In this document: piece after piece, positions 63,001 to 64,000 of the stretch
Layout of the letters: every line of letters begins with the position of its first letter
Numbering within the stretch: position 1 is the stretch's first letter
Assembly: GCA_030847615.1 (NCBI GenBank)
Contig: JAUMIR010000004.1
Span: 83,049,001-83,113,000 of the forward strand
Direction of reading: 5' to 3'
Origin: Gambelia wislizenii
Lineage: Eukaryota > Chordata > Lepidosauria > Squamata > Crotaphytidae
DNA: 64,000 nt
The notes under the pieces: model-generated
Told to the model about the DNA's origin: nothing
The model's database searches: none
What the model saw: the letters and a program-made list of their open reading frames with translations, nothing else
Made by a program: the position numbers and the translations under genes

Positions 63001-63447
63001 TTTTCTGGAAAGCTGAGATCCACAGGAGTCACCCAATATCAAATGCTGTGGCCACATGAAGCGAAATACACATCTCATTGCACCTCAGGTATGTAGAATT
63101 CGCTTCAGCCCAGGGAACAGCAGGGTGAAGACAGGTTGGTCTCCTACAGCAAAGTGGAGCTTTGGCAATATGGCAGAGAGGGTGCTAAGAGGATTCCATA
63201 GATTGTCAGCTGGAGGAGAAGGCCTGTCAAGAGAAATTGATATGGGAGGAGTGGAAGGTCTTTTGTCTTGCTGCTGCTTGGAGCTTCCTTTCCACTAACT
63301 GCAATGATTTTATCAGGCTTATAACTGCAACAGCACCTATGTGGATGGGCAGCTCTACCACACACCCTTTGGAGACTCCACTGGCTCTTTGCACAGCACT
63401 GTCCGCTCAGGCAAGAGTCAACACAGCTACATCCCTTTTGTGCTCAG
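12733..63447 (+). CDS. CELSR1: CELSR1 (ADGRC1), 28 internal coding exons, both ends outside the window
   Basis: Seven-pass cadherin and adhesion GPCR of the plasma membrane. In vertebrates it acts in planar cell polarity with Frizzled and Van Gogh-like proteins through homophilic contacts. The exons join in frame with no stop: 4129 coding bases, 1375 whole codons. Domain order is EGF, LamG1, EGF, LamG2, EGF, EGF, laminin-EGF, HRM, GAIN, GPS, 7TM, tail, which is the C-terminal half of the Flamingo/CELSR family. Stretches such as [47 protein letters not shown] and [14 protein letters not shown] fit CELSR1 better than CELSR2 or CELSR3 as I recall those proteins. Missing are the cadherin repeats and first EGF repeats (upstream) and most of the cytoplasmic tail (downstream). 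The largest intron seen is about 14 kb, after the first exon. No lesion is visible, so the gene looks functional. Orthology is inferred by eye. Confidence 0.93.
13211..13451 (+). mobile_element. tRNA-derived SINE, family A (squamate (ACA)n type)
   Basis: Starts GAGCCAGTGTGGTGTAGTGG, with a B-box-like GGGTTCAAATCCCTGCTTGG. The body includes AAGTCACACTCTCTCAGACT, and the tail is CACCCAACAACAACAA. It is the best of seven copies in the window. Confidence 0.9.
13910..14460 (+). mobile_element. Unclassified dispersed repeat, family C (GCCATGTTGGATTTTCG)
   Basis: Shares with 27425-27967 the strings GATGTGCATTCC, CCATAGGAGAGG, TGATTGGCTGG, CTGCTGCCGCCATGTTGGAT and TTTTCGGCTTAG. The possible left end GGGTTTGTCTAAACGG resembles the inverse of the right end at 27967, so a DNA transposon is likely. 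It is CpG-rich compared with its surroundings. Confidence 0.65.
15421..15622 (-). mobile_element. tRNA-derived SINE, family A
   Basis: Reverse copy: TGCCATTGCCTTCCTCTAAG, GGGGATTCGAACCCTGGACT and CCAACACTCAAACCCC are complements of the 13211 copy. It abuts the Bov-B remnant. Confidence 0.88.
15640..16190 (-). mobile_element. Bov-B / RTE-type LINE remnant
   Basis: The minus strand at 15662-15916 encodes [20 protein letters not shown], then [20 protein letters not shown] and [20 protein letters not shown]. This is the EN-RT linker typical of RTE/Bov-B elements. Upstream on that strand lie NYGQKPGT- and [16 protein letters not shown] pieces out of frame. Bov-B is abundant in squamates, which supports the host call. 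Confidence 0.8.
16775..16890. mobile_element. Palindromic MITE, family 2
   Basis: GTGTTGGACTGCAACTCTCA on the left is mirrored by GATGGAAGCTGTAGTCAAAC on the right. Confidence 0.7.
17335..17415 (+). repeat. LINE/SINE 3' tail remnant
   Basis: TTGTAAGCTGCCTTGAATCC, then AGGCGGGATATAAATCCAAT and an AATA run. The tail type is common in reptile interspersed repeats; the class is not settled. Confidence 0.5.
18531..18735. mobile_element. Palindromic MITE, family 1
   Basis: Arms CCACTTTAACTGCCATGGCA with TCCTGGGATTTGTTG on the left, and CTACAAATCCCAGCATTTTG with GGCAATTAAAGTG on the right. Confidence 0.82.
19364..19460. repeat. Direct repeat, left copy
   Basis: GTGTGTTTTTTAAACATGTA, ACTGTCCAATCTGCAGTCTG, then ATAATTGACAATGGAAAAA. 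The same 95-base segment recurs at 19878-19964 with few differences. Confidence 0.85.
19878..19964. repeat. Direct repeat, right copy, ending where the CR1 begins
   Basis: AACATGTAACTGTCCAATCT through TGACAATGGAAAAA, after which CR1 coding sequence starts. The left copy at 19364 continues into unrelated DNA at the same point. Confidence 0.85.
19964..22094 (+). mobile_element. CR1 LINE, 5' truncated, ORF2 nearly open
   Basis: An open frame runs from 19966 to 20892 and, after a one-base shift, continues to TGA at 22004-22006. The first part is the endonuclease-RT linker and RT fingers ([59 protein letters not shown]). The second holds the RT core: [49 protein letters not shown] (FADD at 21203-21214). 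The CR1 C-terminus follows ([60 protein letters not shown]). The only lesion seen is an extra T in the T8 run 20883-20890. The 3' end is GGTTGGACTGGATGGCCCTC followed by CTATGATTCTATGATTCTAT. The endonuclease domain is missing. It is probably one of the younger insertions here. Confidence 0.95.
22815..23783. mobile_element. MITE-like element with TATATAC...ATAAGTC ends, split by a palindromic insertion
   Basis: Its two outer parts (22815-23045 and about 23615-23783) match the two halves of the uninterrupted copy at 49438-49787 read on the other strand. Examples are AATTATGGATTTTGATATGA, GGCATCCAGAAAGGCC, and CAGTACTTACATTGACCCAT near the right end. The insertion between them is a separate element. 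Confidence 0.75.
23046..23510. repeat. Long inverted repeat, possibly a Penelope-like retroelement remnant, with hammerhead-like cores
   Basis: The left arm (23048-23200) and right arm (23378-23505) are inverted copies of each other. AGGCTGTGTTCTGGAAGAG on the left mirrors CTCTTCCAGAACACGGCTTA on the right, and GGTAGTTCCTGTTGGAGAGG mirrors CCTCTCCAACAGGAACTACC. The right arm holds CTGAAGA (23411), a short hairpin, then TGAAATGTCAGG (23437). The family assignment is from memory of similar reptile repeats and is uncertain; the inverted structure is directly visible. Confidence 0.7.
24998..25324 (+). mobile_element. CR1 LINE 3' end, severely 5' truncated
   Basis: Begins in the ATAGCCATGTTTAAATATTT segment (YLKG... 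of ORF2) and runs to GGTTGGACTGGATGGCCC and TCTATGATTCTA. It reads GAGCAGGCTTGTTTTCTGCT, then the RKNFL-like and PSF-like C-terminal stretches. It is non-coding now. Confidence 0.93.
26566..26775. mobile_element. Palindromic MITE, family 1
   Basis: Arms ATTCCACTTTAACTGCTCTG on the left and CAGAGCAGTTACAGTGGAAT on the right, with CTACAAAGCCCAGAATTCCA inside. Its right edge lies about 165 bases before exon b. Confidence 0.8.
26939..27054 (+). CDS. CELSR1: CELSR1 exon b: laminin-G domain 1
   Basis: Acceptor GAACAG, donor GTAGGA; 116 bases, phase 2 in, phase 1 out. Encodes [20 protein letters not shown] and then [11 protein letters not shown], beta strands of the first laminin-G sandwich. It follows a repeat-rich intron of almost 14 kb. 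Confidence 0.93.
27425..27967 (+). mobile_element. Unclassified dispersed repeat, family C
   Basis: Contains GAATGTGCATTCCTGCTTGT, CCCCATAGGAGAGGAAACGC, TAATTGGCTGGGTAAACG and GCTGCCATGTTGGATTTTCG. The right end is TTGTATAGACAAGCCC. It lies in the intron between exons b and c, whose remaining bases show nothing else. Confidence 0.65.
28292..28380 (+). CDS. CELSR1: CELSR1 exon c: laminin-G domain 1
   Basis: Acceptor TGTCAG after a CT-rich tract, donor GTAAGT; 89 bases, phase 1 in, phase 0 out. Encodes [20 protein letters not shown] followed by TVHLHYYNK, the usual DGQWH turn of a LamG domain. Confidence 0.93.
29986..30017. repeat. (TCAA)n microsatellite
   Basis: About eight TCAA units in the intron between exons c and d. 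Confidence 0.97.
32190..32300. mobile_element. Palindromic MITE, family 2, decayed
   Basis: Has AAGTGTTGGACTGCAAATAC and a faint inverse around GATTGATGGGCATCATGG. Confidence 0.5.
33417..33655 (+). mobile_element. tRNA-derived SINE, family A
   Basis: GAGCCAGCATGGTGTAATGG at the start, AAGTCACACTCTCTCAGTCT in the body, AGGCACACAGTAACAACAAT at the end. Confidence 0.88.
33983..34206 (-). mobile_element. tRNA-derived SINE, family A
   Basis: Reverse copy: TTGTTGTTATATGCCTTCAA, CCAAAGTCACCCAGCGGGAT and TGGGATTCAAACCCTGGTCT. Lies 330 bases from the plus-strand copy at 33417, forming an inverted pair. Confidence 0.88.
36429..36586 (+). CDS. CELSR1: CELSR1 exon d: laminin-G domain 1
   Basis: Acceptor TTCACAG, donor GTGAGA; 158 bases, phase 0 in, phase 2 out. 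Encodes [20 protein letters not shown] and then [19 protein letters not shown] is a possible N-glycosylation site. The 8-kb intron before it holds SINEs and simple repeats. Confidence 0.93.
37108..37324. mobile_element. Palindromic MITE, family 1, best preserved ends
   Basis: The left end GGGTGCATCTGCACTGTAGA is mirrored by GTAGCATAGACGAACCC at the right. The arms carry CTTTAACTGCCATGGCTCCA and AATCCTGGGATTTATAG. Length about 217 bases. It lies in the intron before exon e. Confidence 0.85.
37469..37632 (+). CDS. CELSR1: CELSR1 exon e: end of laminin-G domain 1
   Basis: Acceptor CTTCCAG, donor GTATGT; 164 bases, phase 2 in, phase 1 out. Encodes [20 protein letters not shown] and then [20 protein letters not shown], ending ANNGTVPG. 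The GCMRD cysteine is the one LamG domains use for their C-terminal disulphide. Confidence 0.94.
37912..38037 (+). CDS. CELSR1: CELSR1 exon f: EGF-like repeat between the two laminin-G domains
   Basis: Acceptor CTTCCAG, donor GTAAAG; 126 bases, phase 1 both sides, so it is a symmetric single-domain exon. It carries the six EGF cysteines. [12 protein letters not shown] fits the Asp/Asn beta-hydroxylation consensus C-x-N-x4-F-x-C-x-C (known motif; modification not shown). Confidence 0.95.
38910..38965. repeat. 27-base tandem duplication containing a palindrome
   Basis: CCTAGTGACTAGGAGTTAAG, followed by CAAGTAA/CAAGTTT, occurs twice back to back. The core CTCCTAGTGACTAGGAG is itself an inverted repeat. 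Confidence 0.9.
39795..39940 (+). repeat. Dispersed repeat, family D
   Basis: CAAAGACATAGCTCTGTTAG, GGGATCTTGTAGCACCTTTA, then CTACTTTATCAGATGCATGG. Related sequence is at 48698 and 52696. It resembles a repeat seen in turtles and lizards; class unknown. Confidence 0.6.
40202..40368 (+). CDS. CELSR1: CELSR1 exon g: start of laminin-G domain 2
   Basis: Acceptor CACTGAAG with a modest pyrimidine tract, donor GTAAGT; 167 bases, phase 1 in, phase 0 out. Encodes [20 protein letters not shown] and [20 protein letters not shown]. LamG2 looks less conserved than LamG1, so this call rests on length, frame and the FRTR segment. Confidence 0.9.
40666..40851 (+). CDS. CELSR1: CELSR1 exon h: laminin-G domain 2
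   Basis: Acceptor TTTCCCAG, donor GTATGG; 186 bases, phase 0 both sides. Encodes [12 protein letters not shown] and [17 protein letters not shown], with the DGDWHH turn of a laminin-G domain, and ends in AFDYGLHQ. Confidence 0.92.
41276..41389 (+). CDS. CELSR1: CELSR1 exon i: laminin-G domain 2
   Basis: Acceptor CTTCCAG, donor GTAAGT; 114 bases, phase 0 both sides. Encodes [20 protein letters not shown] and ends [12 protein letters not shown] is a possible N-glycosylation site. The 424-base intron before it shows nothing beyond a C-rich stretch near 41110. Confidence 0.92.
41860..41936. repeat. Short inverted repeat, possibly a deleted family-2 MITE
   Basis: ACTTTTTTGGACTGCAACTG on the left and GGAACAGCAGTCCCAAAAAA on the right form a hairpin in the intron before exon j. 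Confidence 0.5.
42485..42659 (+). CDS. CELSR1: CELSR1 exon j: end of laminin-G domain 2 and first half of an EGF repeat
   Basis: Acceptor ATCCCCAG, donor GTTAGT (the weakest donor of the set); 175 bases, phase 0 in, phase 1 out. Encodes [20 protein letters not shown], then [18 protein letters not shown] and [11 protein letters not shown]. The following intron splits the EGF domain before its last cysteine. Confidence 0.94.
42765..42890. mobile_element. Palindromic MITE, family 2
   Basis: GCTGGATTACAACTCCCACC on the left and GAATGATGAGGCCTGTAGTC on the right. It lies in the intron between exons j and k. Confidence 0.7.
43309..43570 (-). mobile_element. tRNA-derived SINE, family A, with G-run and small insertion
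   Basis: Reverse copy: TTGTTGCTATTGTATGCCTT, GCCCAAAGTCACCCAATGGG and GGGATTTGAACCCTTGCCTG. It has an 11-G run and an extra AATAGCTCATCTAGACAAAC stretch. Confidence 0.85.
43993..44134 (+). CDS. CELSR1: CELSR1 exon k: end of one EGF repeat and a second EGF repeat
   Basis: Acceptor AATTCAG, donor GTGAGT; 142 bases, phase 1 in, phase 2 out. Encodes [20 protein letters not shown], then [20 protein letters not shown]. The calcium-binding consensus is absent from these repeats. Confidence 0.95.
45261..45517. mobile_element. Pogo/Tigger-like MITE
   Basis: TA-flanked. The left end CAGTAGGACCCCCGTATCTG is inverted at the right as GATATGGGGGGGAGATCCTA. A central hairpin (AGAGAGGATGCCTCTCTAGG) is shared with the copies at 49157 and 61590. 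The superfamily call rests on the TA target and end style only. Confidence 0.7.
45990..46110 (+). CDS. CELSR1: CELSR1 exon l: PRGWWG linker and start of the laminin-type EGF
   Basis: Acceptor GTGGTAG after a T-rich tract, donor GTGAGC; 121 bases, phase 2 in, phase 0 out. Encodes [20 protein letters not shown] and [20 protein letters not shown]. The CNKT...GECRCK spacing marks a laminin-type EGF module; NKT is a possible glycosylation site. Confidence 0.96.
47034..47217 (+). CDS. CELSR1: CELSR1 exon m: laminin-type EGF module
   Basis: Acceptor TCTACAG, donor GTCAGT; 184 bases, phase 0 in, phase 1 out. Encodes [20 protein letters not shown], then [20 protein letters not shown] and [11 protein letters not shown]. 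The eight-cysteine laminin EGF pattern is complete once exon l is joined. Confidence 0.96.
47386..47594. mobile_element. Palindromic MITE, family 1, decayed
   Basis: Arms GATTCCACGTTAACTGCCAT and its inverse near TGACAATTAAAGTGGAATCA, with GACCCTAGGATTCCATAGGA between. Confidence 0.78.
48248..48297. repeat. 22-base tandem duplication
   Basis: ACAGATGAGCAAATCTAGGT is present twice in a row in the intron between exons m and n. Confidence 0.95.
48698..48785 (+). repeat. Dispersed repeat, family D, fragment
   Basis: TTGCCTATAGCTGTGTTAGC, then AGAGTCCAATGGCACCTTAA. It ends 65 bases before exon n. Confidence 0.55.
48851..48952 (+). CDS. CELSR1: CELSR1 exon n: hormone-receptor motif, first half
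   Basis: Acceptor CCTTGCAG, donor GTAATG; 102 bases, phase 1 both sides. Encodes [20 protein letters not shown], then [15 protein letters not shown]. The C...WWPRT...C pattern is the adhesion-GPCR HRM domain. Confidence 0.95.
49157..49437. mobile_element. Pogo/Tigger-like MITE, decayed
   Basis: Same family as 45261-45517. It has CAGACCCTCGTATTCATAGA at the left, AGAGAAGTATCCTCTCTAGG in the middle, and ACTGAACCCCCATGGATACG at the right, followed by a GT run. Confidence 0.7.
49438..49787 (-). mobile_element. MITE-like element with TATATAC...ATAAGTC terminal inverted repeats
   Basis: The left end TATATACTTACGTATAAGTC is matched by the inverse of the right end (ACCTATACACGAGTATATAC). About 350 bases. 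The body matches the interrupted copy at 22815-23783. It sits directly beside another MITE (49157-49437). Confidence 0.8.
49974..50068 (+). CDS. CELSR1: CELSR1 exon o: hormone-receptor motif, second half
   Basis: Acceptor ATCTACAG, donor GTAAGT; 95 bases, phase 1 in, phase 0 out. Encodes [20 protein letters not shown], then [11 protein letters not shown]. It keeps the HRM cysteines and the conserved GW; NCT is a possible N-glycosylation site. Confidence 0.94.
50069..51250. other. CELSR1: Intron between exons o and p
   Basis: A short AC run at 50602-50615. Otherwise nothing recognisable. Confidence 0.65.
51251..51460 (+). CDS. CELSR1: CELSR1 exon p: GAIN subdomain A
   Basis: Acceptor GAGTAG with a poor pyrimidine tract, donor GTATAA; 210 bases, phase 0 both sides. 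Encodes the helical [20 protein letters not shown], then [23 protein letters not shown] and NAT are possible glycosylation sites. GAIN-A helices carry the tethered autoproteolysis domain in this family. Confidence 0.93.
51513..51737 (-). mobile_element. tRNA-derived SINE, family A
   Basis: Reverse copy in the intron between exons p and q: TTGTTGTTACGTGCCTTCAA, GCCCAAGGTCAGCTAGTGGG and GGGGATTCAAACCCTGCTCT. Confidence 0.88.
52338..52521 (+). CDS. CELSR1: CELSR1 exon q: GAIN subdomain A
   Basis: Acceptor CCTGTAG, donor GTGAGA; 184 bases, phase 0 in, phase 1 out. Encodes [20 protein letters not shown], then [20 protein letters not shown] and [12 protein letters not shown]. Follows exon p in frame after an intron carrying one SINE. 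Confidence 0.94.
52694..52800 (+). repeat. Dispersed repeat, family D, fragment
   Basis: ATTCAAAGACATAGCCGTAT, then TCTCAAAGGTGCTACAAGAT. It lies in the 367-base intron between exons q and r, which holds nothing else visible. Confidence 0.55.
52889..53032 (+). CDS. CELSR1: CELSR1 exon r: GAIN domain
   Basis: Acceptor CTTGATAG, donor GTGAGT; 144 bases, phase 1 both sides. Encodes [20 protein letters not shown], then [20 protein letters not shown]. It ends KASEGK, in the variable loop that precedes the basic site of exon s. Confidence 0.92.
53033..55479. other. CELSR1: Intron between exons r and s
   Basis: A (GATAGAAA)-like stretch at 53515-53545. No named repeat and no reading frame with a recognisable domain on either strand. 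Confidence 0.65.
55480..55663 (+). CDS. CELSR1: CELSR1 exon s: GAIN subdomain B with RQKR basic site
   Basis: Acceptor CTTTTCAG, donor GTAATA; 184 bases, phase 1 in, phase 2 out. Encodes a divergent acidic loop ([10 protein letters not shown]), then [20 protein letters not shown] and [24 protein letters not shown] at 55548-55559 fits the furin R-x-K/R-R consensus. The loop is poorly conserved as I recall it, but the strand after it is. Confidence 0.93.
56099..56266 (+). CDS. CELSR1: CELSR1 exon t: GAIN subdomain B
   Basis: Acceptor CTTACAG, donor GTAAGT; 168 bases, phase 2 both sides. Encodes [20 protein letters not shown], then [20 protein letters not shown] and NHSIL. The ICVFWN strand holds one of the paired GPS cysteines; NHS is a possible glycosylation site. 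Confidence 0.96.
56362..56488 (+). CDS. CELSR1: CELSR1 exon u: GPS cleavage motif
   Basis: Acceptor CTTTTCAG, donor GTGAGA; 127 bases, phase 2 in, phase 0 out, after an intron of only 95 bases. Encodes [20 protein letters not shown], then [22 protein letters not shown] at 56444-56452 is the GPS triad (general consensus H-L/M-S/T), so cleavage would fall between Met and Thr. The Thr-led stretch TSFAVLMD would become the tethered agonist. Whether this receptor is cleaved cannot be read from sequence. Confidence 0.96.
56675..56875 (+). CDS. CELSR1: CELSR1 exon v: transmembrane helices 1 and 2
   Basis: Acceptor CTACCAG, donor GTAAGC; 201 bases, phase 0 both sides. Encodes [20 protein letters not shown] and [16 protein letters not shown] (TM1), then [20 protein letters not shown] (TM2) and NQADLP. 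The loop between them is basic, as expected for a cytosolic loop. Confidence 0.96.
57292..57466 (+). CDS. CELSR1: CELSR1 exon w: transmembrane helices 3 and 4
   Basis: Acceptor CATGCCAG, donor GTAGGG; 175 bases, phase 0 in, phase 1 out. Encodes [20 protein letters not shown] (TM3, with the cysteine that pairs with ECL2), then [20 protein letters not shown] and PAFITG (TM4). The GWGVPA motif is typical of family B2 receptors. Confidence 0.97.
57839..57951 (+). CDS. CELSR1: CELSR1 exon x: extracellular loop 2 and start of TM5
   Basis: Acceptor TTCCCTAG, donor GTGAGT; 113 bases, phase 1 in, phase 0 out. Encodes [20 protein letters not shown], then [17 protein letters not shown]. The CW of ECL2 and the following helix match the CELSR family. 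Confidence 0.97.
58285..58364 (+). CDS. CELSR1: CELSR1 exon y: TM5 and intracellular loop 3
   Basis: Acceptor CACACAG, donor GTGAGT; 80 bases, phase 0 in, phase 2 out. Encodes [20 protein letters not shown], then FEKKGTV. The leading Met is internal, because the exon continues exon x in frame. Confidence 0.95.
58365..61247. other. CELSR1: Introns on either side of exon z (exon z itself excepted)
   Basis: In 59311-61247 the segment 60720-60960 (GAAGGCCCTCTCCTGC and neighbours) looks like an old interspersed repeat seen elsewhere in reptiles, class unknown. The frame at 59225-59776 is read-through of exon z in another frame. Confidence 0.55.
59184..59310 (+). CDS. CELSR1: CELSR1 exon z: transmembrane helices 6 and 7
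   Basis: Acceptor ATTGTAG, donor GTACAG; 127 bases, phase 2 in, phase 0 out. Encodes [20 protein letters not shown], then [20 protein letters not shown] and LQ. The helices are TM6 (TWLLALLS) and TM7 ([13 protein letters not shown]). Confidence 0.96.
61248..61370 (+). CDS. CELSR1: CELSR1 exon aa: end of TM7 and start of the cytoplasmic tail
   Basis: Acceptor TTTAACAG, donor GTGAGT; 123 bases, phase 0 both sides. Encodes [20 protein letters not shown], then [25 protein letters not shown] is the expected amphipathic helix 8. Confidence 0.95.
61588..61842. mobile_element. Pogo/Tigger-like MITE, decayed
   Basis: Third copy of this family: CACTCCCTGTATCCACGTGA at the left, AGAGAAGATATCTCTCTAGG in the middle, and GGATACATAGGGCGACCTGT at the right. 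Confidence 0.65.
61868..62050 (+). mobile_element. tRNA-derived SINE, family A, internally deleted
   Basis: AGCACCAGTGTGGCATAGCA, TTGAGTGCTGGACTATGACT, then CCTTGGGCAAGTCTCACACT. It is missing about 60 bases before GATAGGTTTGCCTTAGGATC. It ends CACACAACAAAAAA and lies directly after the MITE at 61588. Confidence 0.85.
62051..63316. other. CELSR1: Rest of the intron between exons aa and bb
   Basis: Near-duplicate stretches occur around 62840 and 62955 (GCAGTTGCCCACTCCTG and GCAGTTGCCCACCTCTA), and CCATCCACCCACCCAC at 62505. No gene. Confidence 0.55.
63317..63447 (+). CDS. CELSR1: CELSR1 exon bb: cytoplasmic tail
   Basis: Acceptor TTATCAG, donor GTAATT; 131 bases, phase 0 in, phase 2 out. Encodes [20 protein letters not shown], then [20 protein letters not shown] and VLR. 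It ends in a split codon, so at least one more exon lies beyond 64000. Confidence 0.94.
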
Positions 63448-63794
63448 GTAATTCTAATGCCAGAAGTCAAGTAGCATTTATATAGACTGCCATCATTTGT
63501 GTGTGAAATAAAACAGTGGTTACTGTAGGCTTAATGGGAAGATCTTGTCAGAAATTGATTCTCAAAGCAGGACACCTTTACCTTGGTTGCCAGTAGCTGA
63601 GCCTTCTGTCTTTTTATCTAAGAGGGCAATTCACTGTTTTCAGATAGCTTGTTATTGGTCATTGCGTGAGACATATGTAAATCTTGTAATTGTCTGTATG
63701 TAGTGTTCAGTTTATGTGAATGCTTGGGGTTGTTTTAGACAATTAAAAAAAAATCATCAAAGAATGTAGGTAGAATACCTTTTGTCCAGATGAG

Positions 63795-64000
63795 TTCCTG
63801 CCGGGATTTGCCATATTGGGAAGGAGGGGGGCTGAAAACTCCCAAGTAGCTCGTGATTACAGCTTTCATGGTTTCTTGTGATCTTTTTAAAAAATATATG
63901 TGAAAATGCACATAACAGCCCGTTTGAACAACCAGTTTGAATTGGGGCACATCCAGGAAGTCAAAACATGATTGGTTGGACGTGCGTGGGGGAGGGCTTG
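63795..64000 (+). mobile_element. Unclassified dispersed repeat, family C, cut by the window end
   Basis: GCCATATTGGGAAGGAGGGG then GCTGAAAACTCCCAAG matches the start of the copy at 27425. TGATTGGTTGGACGTGCGTG matches the TAATTGGCTGG region. Confidence 0.55.

Noticed and set aside
12733..63447. Assignment to CELSR2 or CELSR3
   Set aside because: Segments such as [16 protein letters not shown] and [14 protein letters not shown] fit CELSR1. CELSR3-type GAIN and tail sequences are absent. Checked from memory only.

Overview
The window is vertebrate nuclear DNA. It holds one host gene on the + strand, an orthologue of CELSR1 (ADGRC1), the seven-pass adhesion GPCR/cadherin of planar cell polarity. 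It is cut at both ends. I could place 28 consecutive coding exons between 12733 and 63447. All have GT-AG borders, all join in frame, and together they give 4129 coding bases (1375 complete codons). They encode, in order: an EGF-like repeat, laminin-G domain 1, EGF, laminin-G domain 2, two EGF repeats, a laminin-type EGF, a hormone-receptor motif (HRM), the GAIN domain with its GPS cleavage site, seven transmembrane helices and the start of the cytoplasmic tail. The cadherin repeats and first EGF repeats must lie upstream of base 1. The rest of the tail lies downstream of base 64000.

The repeats suggest a squamate reptile, probably a lizard (inference). They include CR1 LINEs ending in the ATTCTATG-type repeat, a Bov-B/RTE fragment, many copies of one tRNA-derived SINE ending in (ACA)n, a second tRNA-type SINE, several MITE families, and a mariner-like element.

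Layout: 1-12732 is intronic or upstream DNA. It holds two copies of one non-LTR retrotransposon in opposite orientations (1-1130 minus, 4972-6690 plus), a mariner-like MITE, and a decayed CR1 with another CR1 fragment nested inside it. 12733-12955 is the first exon. The 14-kb intron after it contains a Bov-B remnant, a nearly open CR1 (about 19964-22094), and a nested element with a palindrome carrying hammerhead-like cores (22815-23783). From 26939 the exons come in clusters: LamG/EGF 26939-44134, laminin-EGF/HRM 45990-50068, GAIN/GPS 51251-56488, 7TM 56675-61289, tail 61290-63447. SINEs and MITEs fill the introns between them.

The points most worth a second look are the repeat relics. The two copies of the first LINE share an amber codon. 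The two CR1 copies share the same extra T in a T8 run inside the reverse transcriptase. One LINE copy is rearranged through a 6-bp microhomology. The palindrome at 23046-23505 has the arrangement of a dimeric hammerhead ribozyme. I see no second host gene, no tRNA or rRNA gene and no CRISPR. The call of CELSR1 rather than CELSR2 or CELSR3 is by recalled similarity; no search was run.
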